Assembly (NCBI RefSeq): GCF_000012305.1
Contig: NC_007204.1
Location: 1-64,000, forward strand
Reading direction: 5' to 3'
Source of the DNA: Psychrobacter arcticus 273-4
Lineage (GTDB): Bacteria; Pseudomonadota; Gammaproteobacteria; Pseudomonadales; Moraxellaceae
DNA length: 64,000 bases
Part shown: in pieces, positions 57,548 through 64,000 of the stretch
Layout: each line of letters starts with the position of its first letter
How positions within the stretch are numbered: the stretch's first letter is position 1
Position numbers and translations under genes: made by a program
The notes under the pieces: model-generated
The model's input: only the letters and a program-made list of their open reading frames with translations
Database searches by the model: none
Told to the model about the DNA's origin: nothing

Positions 57548-59107
57548 ATGATGAATACCTCTACCTCAGATCCTATTGGCGCAGCATGGCTTATCCGTTA
57601 TGCCAGCATCGAGCTGGTTTCGCCTTTATATATCACTAGTAGTATCGGTGGGCGTCGACAAACCTATAAAGAGGGTAATGTCATCCATAACGCCTATCAG
57701 GAAACGGCACGTCCATTGGACACTATCATTGCTCACTTACAGTTTCATATGCGTCATGAAGTACTGAATTTAGAATTACTGGTTCGTCTATTTGAGCAGA
57801 TAGGTGCTGATGACGTACAAGCATGGGTAAACGCTGAGCCAACAGGCAGCTATGCCCGTAGAATGGCTTTCTTATATGAATGGCTCATGGATAAGGAGTT
57901 AGCAGTATCGAGCAATTTAGGCGGCAATTATGTGGACGCTTTGGATACCAAGAAAATGGTTACCTCAAGCCCTGAGCATATCATCAAAAACGCTCGCTGG
58001 CGTATCAATGACAATCTAGCAGGAACCCGTCATTTCTGTCCGATGCTGGTAAAAACAGAGGCGTTTACGCAAGCAGCAGCACTCGATATTGCCACGATGG
58101 TTGAGAAGCTGAACGATGAATTTGGGCAAGACTTACTGATGCGTGCCTCCGTATGGATGACTCTACGAGAGAGTAAAGCCAGCTTTACCATAGAAGGTGA
58201 AGGGAAAGAGTTAAAGCGGATTGAACGTTTTGCCGAGGTGATGGCACGGCGCACTGGTAAGGGCGACATTCCGCTTGATCCTGAATCGCTGGCAGAATTA
58301 CAACAAGAGATATTAGGGAGTAAAACGGTCATCCAGCAGTATGGTATCCGTCAATCCCCAGTTTTTGTGTCGCATACTCAGGTCAATGGCTTTAAAGAGA
58401 TTGTGCATTATATTGCCCCGCCTTCAGAGGATATTGCTTATAAATTAACAGGGTTACAAGCATTAATGAAAAAGACCGAGGGACAATCAGCACTGATGCG
58501 TAGTGCTGTTGCTTCCTTTGCTTTTGTGTATATTCATCCGCTAGCTGATGGCAATGGTCGCGTACATCGTTTTTTAATTAATGATGTCCTCAGACGAGAC
58601 CAGGTTATTCATGAGCCAATTATCCTACCTATATCACAAGCCATTGCTGAACATCCCTCAGACCGTCATGCCTATGATAAGATTTTAGACCGTGTCTCTG
58701 TGCCGCTCATGAGGCAAATCCGTGATCATTACCGCTTTGATAAACAGGCGGTTACTTACCCTGATGGTATTCGCTCAAACTTAAATTTTGCAGACAGTCA
58801 CCTTATTCAACCTGCATGGCGCTTTATGGACCTGACGCCTCACGTTCAGTACTTATCAGGACTGATTGCTCATGTTATTGAAAAAGAGATGCATAACGAG
58901 TCACAGTACCTAAGACAACATGACCATGCACGACTGGCGATAAAAGAGATTGTTGAGATGCCCAATAGCTATGCCGATAGAATCATTCGCAGTATGCTAC
59001 AAAATAAGGGCGCTAAAAGTAATAAGCTACTGCAGGATTATCCGTTTTTGGCAAATGAGGCGGTTTGGGATGATGTTTTTTCTGTCGTTGTAGAAATCTT
59101 TAAATAA
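57548..59107 (+). CDS. Fic-domain protein with N-terminal inhibitory motif
   Basis: 519 aa. Fic core with HPLADGNGR starting at His330, a variant of HPFxxGNGR with Leu for Phe; the catalytic His, Asn and Arg remain. Before it lies SFTIEGE at 212-218, which fits the inhibitory pattern (S/T)xxxE(G/N). This makes it a class II Fic protein that is self-inhibited by that Glu. A Fic_N-like domain precedes, and the C-terminus (about 430-519) has a helix-turn-helix-like end. Most class II members AMPylate proteins. Target unknown. No antitoxin gene is adjacent. Confidence 0.88.
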   Translation: MMNTSTSDPIGAAWLIRYASIELVSPLYITSSIGGRRQTYKEGNVIHNAYQETARPLDTIIAHLQFHMRHEVLNLELLVRLFEQIGADDVQAWVNAEPTGSYARRMAFLYEWLMDKELAVSSNLGGNYVDALDTKKMVTSSPEHIIKNARWRINDNLAGTRHFCPMLVKTEAFTQAAALDIATMVEKLNDEFGQDLLMRASVWMTLRESKASFTIEGEGKELKRIERFAEVMARRTGKGDIPLDPESLAELQQEILGSKTVIQQYGIRQSPVFVSHTQVNGFKEIVHYIAPPSEDIAYKLTGLQALMKKTEGQSALMRSAVASFAFVYIHPLADGNGRVHRFLINDVLRRDQVIHEPIILPISQAIAEHPSDRHAYDKILDRVSVPLMRQIRDHYRFDKQAVTYPDGIRSNLNFADSHLIQPAWRFMDLTPHVQYLSGLIAHVIEKEMHNESQYLRQHDHARLAIKEIVEMPNSYADRIIRSMLQNKGAKSNKLLQDYPFLANEAVWDDVFSVVVEIFK

Positions 59108-59254
59108 TGAATTACTTCAGTCTTATGCGGTTCATTGACCGTTTCAGCCAATGCAGCTTTACTTAACTAGAAAGGATGCTTAAATATGAAGTCTAAAATC
59201 AAAACGAAAATAAACCCAGCATAAGAAGTCTTTATTCATATCGTACACAGTATT

Positions 59255-60193
59255 CTACCCCCGTGGATGATGCTCCGCATGGAGTTTTTGCAATCTTGCC
59301 GTCGCCACATGAGTATATATCTGCGTCGTTGATAAATTACTATGACCCAGCAACAACTGCACGCTACGTAAATCTGCACCATGATTGAGTAGATGGGTGG
59401 CAAATGCGTGACGTAGCGTATGCGGTGATAACGCTTTATCAATACTGGCAACTTTGGCGTACTTCTTTAACAGATACCAAAAATTTTGCCGTGTCATATA
59501 GCCGCCTTGCGCTGTCAAAAACACCGCTTGGCAATTTCCTGCTTTTAAATGGGCTATCAAATCACCACGTCCATGCGTCAAATAATCTTCTAACGCATCT
59601 GATGCATATTCTCCTAATGGCACTAAACGGGTCTTATTTCCTTTCCCTGTGATTTGTAGCCAGCCAGAGTTTAGATTCACTTGTTCTAATGATAAATTCA
59701 CCAATTCACTGACGCGCAAACCGCAAGCATAGAGTACCTCTAACATGGCTTTATCACGTAGCCCTAGCGCAGTACTGCTATCGGGCGCGGCAAGGAGATT
59801 ATCGACGTCAGCTTCCGCCAAATCTTTTGGCAGTGGACGACCAAGTTTTGGGCTTTTAATACGCTCACAAGGGTTGTCTTCACGTAGGTTACTGGCAATC
59901 ATCCACAGATAAAACTGGCGTAGGCTTGAAAGCATGCGTGCTTGCGTACGCGGCGTTTTGCCATCTTGAGTAAGAATAGACAGGCAGCACAGCACATCTT
60001 CGGGCTGCCAACGCGTTAGTGCCGCGTGATTGGTTAACTCGCAGGAGCGCAAATCACGCACATAAGCATTACGGGTACGCGTTGCCAAACCACGAGCCAG
60101 CATCGCTTGACGAAATTCGGTCATATAAGCCGGTTCATCATCTACTGCCAGCGCTTTTGGTTGGCGCTGCTGTACGGCACGGTCGCGGCTCAT
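59255..60193 (-). CDS. xerD: Tyrosine recombinase XerD
   Basis: Resolves chromosome dimers at dif together with XerC. N-terminal SAM-like domain (about 25-110), then catalytic core: Arg in YACGLRVSEL, Lys in TGKGNKTRLVPLG, HTLRHAFATHLLNHGADLRSVQLLLGH with His/Arg, and Tyr in STTQIYTH. The tail KLHAEHHPRG is XerD-like rather than XerC-like. 312 aa. Confidence 0.92.
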   Translation of the reverse strand: MSRDRAVQQRQPKALAVDDEPAYMTEFRQAMLARGLATRTRNAYVRDLRSCELTNHAALTRWQPEDVLCCLSILTQDGKTPRTQARMLSSLRQFYLWMIASNLREDNPCERIKSPKLGRPLPKDLAEADVDNLLAAPDSSTALGLRDKAMLEVLYACGLRVSELVNLSLEQVNLNSGWLQITGKGNKTRLVPLGEYASDALEDYLTHGRGDLIAHLKAGNCQAVFLTAQGGYMTRQNFWYLLKKYAKVASIDKALSPHTLRHAFATHLLNHGADLRSVQLLLGHSNLSTTQIYTHVATARLQKLHAEHHPRG

Positions 60194-60298
60194 AAGACAT
60201 ACTCGGCAGTGGTATCAGAAAGTAAAGGTTAATATAGACAATATTTTTTATATTAAGCTGACTATCAGTTAATAATATTTTGCAAAGTCATTTTTATG

Positions 60299-60440
60299 TA
60301 TAGTTGAAATACTTTAAAGTCGCTACAGTATTGCTGGTGTAAATTTTTTGCAGCCTCTGTCTGCGTAGGCACAGCAAGCAAGAAAAATTTGCACCAGTAG
60401 TACGTGTTGTGTTGTATCGATATTACTTTTCACCGACTAT
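60299..60440 (-). repeat. Family I repeat, copy J
   Basis: Reverse-orientation copy with a 5-bp duplication (GTGTTGTGTTGTATCG). The right end is GACTAT followed by C instead of A. Lies 7 bp from the 60448 stop. Confidence 0.9.
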
Positions 60441-60447
60441 CTATGTA

Positions 60448-61662
60448 TTAGGTATTGAAAGGAACTAAACACCATAATGAGGTGATTTCCGCATTGCGCG
60501 CTGCAAATAGTGGGTCAGTATCATCTTGGCTTCGACCGTGTTTAGGTTGAGTATCCAGACGGTATTTTACCTCTAAACCGGCATTTGCAAACCAGCTCAA
60601 TAATTCATCACGGCTGCGCAACTGCAAATGTTCCGCTAAATCCGACAGAATTAACCAGACCTCTCCATGCTCAGCTAAATGCTGTTTTGCGCTTTGCAAA
60701 AACCCGCGCAACATCGTGCTATTGGCATCATAGACGGCGAATTCTAAGGGTGAGGTTGGCTTGGCGGGTAACCAAGGTGGATTACAGACCAGCAGATTAG
60801 CCAGTGGCGCATCAGTCGGATACAAGTCCGCTTGCTGTAATTGCACAGCAGGTAGTTCTAAACGCGCAAGGTTTTCACTAGCGCAGGCTAATGCACGCGG
60901 ATTTAAGTCCGTCGCAATCACTTGCTTCACACCGCGCTGCGCTAGAATAATAGCTAGCAAACCGGTTCCGGTGCCAATATCAAAGGCGACATCATAAACG
61001 GCTGGCAACGGTGCATCGAGTAACAGCTGCACATATTCATGACGGGTTGGCGCAAAGACCCCATAATGCGGGAAAATTGATAGACCTAAATTTTCAATCG
61101 CCACGCCTTTTACGCGCCACCCCGCTGCACCTAACGCACCTTGCAGGTCACGAAACGAGAGTAAGCATGACTCATTCAGCTCGCCAAAAGCAGCCGTACA
61201 AGCAGCACTGACATCAGGGGCGCGACGTAACTGGCTGACATAACCGGCATCCAACTCTAATAATAAACGGCTTAATAAGCGCGAACGCTGAGATTGGGTT
61301 TGGCGTTGCTGATGAAACAAATTAGGGATCACTTTAGATGTTACCGAAGCCTCATCTGTGGGTTTACCAGACTTAGCGGATTTGTTGGCCGCTTTGTTAA
61401 TTTTGCGCTGCTCAGAACGTTCATTGGTACGGTCAATGCGTCGAGTGAGGGCTTGCAATAGTTGCCTTGCATTATTAAAGTCACCGCGCCACAGCATCGA
61501 GGTGCCAGCACAAGCCAAGCGATAGGCCTCATCGGCTGTTGTTTTGTCGTCGACCACAACAATACGCGCAGGCGGCACATGATTGCTTTGAGACAACCAG
61601 CGGGCTTGACGTAAGGTTTCATTTTCGTGCCACTGCACGTACTGTATTTCTGTTGCTAACAC
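60448..61662 (-). CDS. Class I methyltransferase with long N-terminal region
   Basis: 404 aa from GTG 61662 (AAAGGTAGG upstream). The other in-frame option, at 61707, adds 15 residues. The N-terminal part (1-190) has no clear domain and a Lys/Ala/Ser-rich linker. The C-terminal half has the SAM loop FDIGTGTGLLAIILAQRG and VCNPPWLPAKPTSPLEFAVYD, the NPPW motif of HemK/RlmG-type amino-methyltransferases. Target not identifiable; rRNA or protein Gln are both possible. Confidence 0.8.
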   Translation of the reverse strand: MLATEIQYVQWHENETLRQARWLSQSNHVPPARIVVVDDKTTADEAYRLACAGTSMLWRGDFNNARQLLQALTRRIDRTNERSEQRKINKAANKSAKSGKPTDEASVTSKVIPNLFHQQRQTQSQRSRLLSRLLLELDAGYVSQLRRAPDVSAACTAAFGELNESCLLSFRDLQGALGAAGWRVKGVAIENLGLSIFPHYGVFAPTRHEYVQLLLDAPLPAVYDVAFDIGTGTGLLAIILAQRGVKQVIATDLNPRALACASENLARLELPAVQLQQADLYPTDAPLANLLVCNPPWLPAKPTSPLEFAVYDANSTMLRGFLQSAKQHLAEHGEVWLILSDLAEHLQLRSRDELLSWFANAGLEVKYRLDTQPKHGRSQDDTDPLFAARNAEITSLWCLVPFNT

Positions 61663-61723
61663 GCGACCTACCTTTAAGATGTGAATGATATGTGTTTTAT
61701 AACGCAAAGATATTTTTGCATTA

Positions 61724-61860
61724 TATAGTTGAAATACTTTAAAGTCGCTACAGTACTACTGGTGTAAATTTTTTGCAGCCTCTGTCTGCGTAGGCACAGC
61801 AAGCAAGAAAAATTTGCACCAGTAGTACGTGTTGTATCGATATTACTTTTCACCGACTAT
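61724..61860 (-). repeat. Family I repeat, copy K
   Basis: Reverse-orientation copy, with the right end GACTAT followed by C. Lies 8 bp from the tusA stop. Confidence 0.9.
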
Positions 61861-61868
61861 CTATTGCG

Positions 61869-62129
61869 CTAAGCGCTCTTTTTCTTGACTAAATAACGAT
61901 AGGTTGGCGCATCATTTAGTATTTCTTGACGGACAAGCGTATGACCTAAATGCCGACAGAAATTAGGAATATCACGCGTAGTGGCAGGATCTGTAGCTAA
62001 TATCTCAATAACATCGCCGCCATCCGCTTTGCGAATTATCTTATGGAGCATCATAACCGGCTCAGGACAAATAAGCCCTTGGGTATCTAAATGATGATTA
62101 ATATTTGAATCTAATGTTGAAGTCGTCAT
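61869..62129 (-). CDS. tusA: Sulfur carrier protein TusA
   Basis: 86 aa. SirA/TusA fold with the active Cys21 in DTQGLICPEPVMMLH, and GGDVIEILATDPATTRDIPNFCRHLGH. Passes persulfide sulfur from IscS to the tRNA thiouridine pathway. The size is right for the family. Confidence 0.94.
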   Translation of the reverse strand: MTTSTLDSNINHHLDTQGLICPEPVMMLHKIIRKADGGDVIEILATDPATTRDIPNFCRHLGHTLVRQEILNDAPTYRYLVKKKSA

Positions 62130-62204
62130 ATTTTATTTTATAAACCTAATAGATAAGTTTGATAGCTGTAAGCTTGTTTATTGCTGATCTTATAAAGTCG
62201 TATC

Positions 62205-62717
62205 TTATGCGTCAGTAGTAGTAATGGTTTCATTGTTTTCAGCACTTTTGTTATTCTCAGGTAAGTCGGCTAGGGCTAAAAAATTAAAGAAACGTTTAAA
62301 GCTGACTTTGAATAAAAATGCCACGCCAAGCCATGATGCCAATCCTAACCAAGCGGTATCGGCAAATAATAGCCCGCCGATAAGAATGATGCTTGAGACA
62401 CCAATGGTCATGATAACCATCGAGGTTTGATTGAGACGATAGCGATAGATAATAAAGGCATTATATAGCGTCAGTGGAATGGTCAGCGCCACCAGAGCAT
62501 AAGGCAGGTTATAGAATAGTTGATACAGTAGCTGATTATCATGAAAGGCTTTGATACTGGCAATGGTGCCAAAAACCATAAAAGCGATAATAGCGGCATA
62601 AATGAGATAGACGGCTATTTGGTTGACACGTTGGGCGCCTTTGATACGCGCAATAGCAAGCGGTGCAAAACCATGTCGCGAGCTATTGTGCAAAGATTGG
62701 TCTGAGACAGTGGTCAT
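62205..62717 (-). CDS. Uncharacterised four-segment membrane protein
   Basis: 170 aa. Four membrane segments at about 33-55, 67-86, 97-118 and 121-138, with a basic N-terminus and an Asn/Glu-rich tail. No family recognised. It lies between tusA and ruvX on the same strand, but the gaps (75 and 78 bp) leave the operon open. Confidence 0.7.
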   Translation of the reverse strand: MTTVSDQSLHNSSRHGFAPLAIARIKGAQRVNQIAVYLIYAAIIAFMVFGTIASIKAFHDNQLLYQLFYNLPYALVALTIPLTLYNAFIIYRYRLNQTSMVIMTIGVSSIILIGGLLFADTAWLGLASWLGVAFLFKVSFKRFFNFLALADLPENNKSAENNETITTTDA

Positions 62718-62795
62718 AGTAATCAGTCATTTATTCGTTTGGATTGAAGGTGTATCAGATATTGATGAGACATTAAAAAGCAATCTAACGCTCAA

Positions 62796-63329
62796 TTAAT
62801 CTGCTTTGATGGCGTCGATGGCAATACTACTATTAGGATCAGCAAAGTAGGTCGACATTAAAATACAAGCAGAGATGTCATCAATCGGGTCGCGCTCATT
62901 TTGAATCCAGCCATTCTCCCATGCTATCTCACGCGCTGCGACGGATGTTAATCGCTCATCGCATAGAGATACGATCACAGGTAGATGCTGTTCCATTATT
63001 CTATGTGCTAGACGACGGGCAAATTTATGTGCTCGTTTTGATAGCATGGAGCTGCTACCGTCCATATTTAATGGCAGTCCGACCACCACCTTTGCCACGC
63101 CCCACACCTTGATGATACCTAATAGATTATCCCAATCAGGTTGACCATTATTCATCGCTAATATATCAAAGGCACGCGCTGTTTCTGTCAGGCTATTACC
63201 GAGTGCCATGCCCATTTTTTTAACCCCATAATCTAAGGCTAAGATAAGATGCGGCTTAATAGCTGGTTCAGCAACGCCAGTATCAGTATCAGTATCATTG
63301 CTATCTTTTATAAGAGTGCTGTCTACCAT
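62796..63329 (-). CDS. ruvX: Putative Holliday junction resolvase RuvX (YqgF)
   Basis: RNase H-like fold. First Asp in LILALDYGVKKMGMALGN, then VVVGLPLNMDGS and LCDERLTSVAAREIAW with the other acidic residues. Required for 16S rRNA 5'-end processing in E. coli. 177 aa, with an N-terminal extension of about 25 residues. Follows yqgE after 50 bp, the classic yqgE-ruvX pair. Confidence 0.92.
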   Translation of the reverse strand: MVDSTLIKDSNDTDTDTGVAEPAIKPHLILALDYGVKKMGMALGNSLTETARAFDILAMNNGQPDWDNLLGIIKVWGVAKVVVGLPLNMDGSSSMLSKRAHKFARRLAHRIMEQHLPVIVSLCDERLTSVAAREIAWENGWIQNERDPIDDISACILMSTYFADPNSSIAIDAIKAD

Positions 63330-63379
63330 AATAAAGGGAATTTCCTATTTTCATTTCTGTATTCGCTAAGCATATGATG

Positions 63380-63943
63380 TTAAGCATGACCGATGTCGCT
63401 GCTTAAATAATCAAAATTAACCCCAATCTTATCAGCGGCAATTTGCCAACGTTCTTCAAATGGTGTATCAAATAATAAGTTTAAATCAGCAGGGCATACC
63501 AGCCAGTCGCCGTTAGCAAGCTCCTGATCGAGCTGTTTTTTACCCCAACTGGCATGACCCAAGCACAGCTGATAATGCCCAACGCCTTGACCTGCTGCAA
63601 TACGTTTGAGGATATCTTGGCTAGTGGTAATGCAGACGTTTTCTGAGATGGCAAATGAGGATGCCCATTCTGGCTGTCCTGTATGCAGCACAAAGCCCAC
63701 CTCAGGATACATAGGACCACCTTCTAATGCCAGATCTTCCATTACCTGTGCATCAGTAACCTCAATATCCAAGTCTTCTAGCAACTTACCCACCCTAGAT
63801 TGCTCTAAAGGGCGGTTGATCATTAGACCGAGTGCGCCGTGTTTATCATGACGACAGATATAAATCAGTGCCTGCTCAAACCGTGGGTCTGACAGCTCAG
63901 GCGCCGCGATTAAGAAATGATGGGTCAAATTGGCTTTGGACAT
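63380..63943 (-). CDS. yqgE: YqgE/AlgH family protein
   Basis: 187 aa. Family motifs: [60 protein letters not shown] and [17 protein letters not shown]. Linked to alginate regulation in Pseudomonas, with no confirmed biochemistry. First gene of the yqgE-ruvX pair. Confidence 0.93.
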
Positions 63944-64000
63944 AGAGACAAACGCAACCTACTAATAAAGGTGAGAGACCACTATATGGCGATAATGAGT

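Noticed and set aside
57548-59107. Fic gene as part of a FicTA toxin-antitoxin pair
   Set aside because: The inhibitory motif is inside the same protein and no small partner gene is adjacent.
59186-59224. 12-codon ORF with AAAGGA upstream after the Fic gene
   Set aside because: Too short and Lys/Ile-rich, and no downstream gene for a leader peptide to control.
10020-61860. Repeated 138-bp units as a CRISPR array
   Set aside because: Copies are kilobases apart, in both orientations and palindromic, with no regular spacers and no cas genes.

Overview
The window begins at a chromosomal origin. AT-rich DNA with several DnaA boxes is followed by dnaA-dnaN-recF-gyrB. Gene content, moderate-to-low GC, protein sequences (ErpA, RlmF, SstT, LptFG, XerD, CbpA/CbpM, HolC/PepA) and gene order fit a gammaproteobacterium of the Moraxellaceae, most likely Psychrobacter. 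The genus is an inference from recognition, not from a search.

Layout. 1-519: oriC. 520-7794: dnaA, dnaN, recF, gyrB. 7.9-10.2 kb: mntP, whose terminator is split by an IS3-family element (8553-9975). 10.2-19.2 kb: rlmF, a broken LysE-type gene, guaA, an AT-rich orphan SH3-like membrane protein, two MDR oxidoreductases, a DUF2798 protein, a tiny lipoprotein ORF and a nitronate monooxygenase. 19.3-24.0 kb: an AT-rich accessory operon recognised as an ABC-three-component (ABC-3C) conflict system (REase-like effector, middle component, ABC ATPase). Its ATPase gene is cut by a second IS3-family element (20569-21845, 3-bp target duplication AGT). Removing the IS restores an uninterrupted 611-codon frame. 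24.1-64 kb: housekeeping genes: DsrE, YheT hydrolase, YigZ, RsuA, DsbC, DUF2939, DnaJ, DapB, SpeC, Def, GlsB, Mpl, NlpE-like, DsbB, GshA, ErpA, ABC-F YheS, RlpA-like, CbpA-CbpM, SstT, PepA-HolC, cysteine hydrolase, LptF-LptG, two methyltransferases, a twin DUF606 transporter with LysR regulator, Fic, XerD, TusA, a membrane protein, RuvX and YqgE.

Three layers of non-coding structure stand out. (1) Eight parS-like 16-mers (consensus TGTTNCACGTGAAACA) lie between 3.9 and 43.5 kb: two in recF, two flanking mntP, two flanking dnaJ, one in yigZ and one in yheS. One is the centre of a 38-bp perfect palindrome that also looks like the dnaJ terminator. (2) A 138-bp palindromic repeat with TATAGT/ACTATA ends occurs 11 times, and a 146-bp relative that shares its core occurs twice. 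They behave like Correia-type MITEs with TA targets, often sit within about 20 bp of a gene's stop codon, and in mpl supply the stop codon itself. (3) The first IS entered the loop of a Rho-independent terminator and carries an end hairpin that could mask the ribosome-binding site of its own transposase.

The core genes cover replication start, segregation, protein folding and redox, LPS export and wall recycling. The ABC-3C island and the SH3-like orphan are the clearest accessory candidates.
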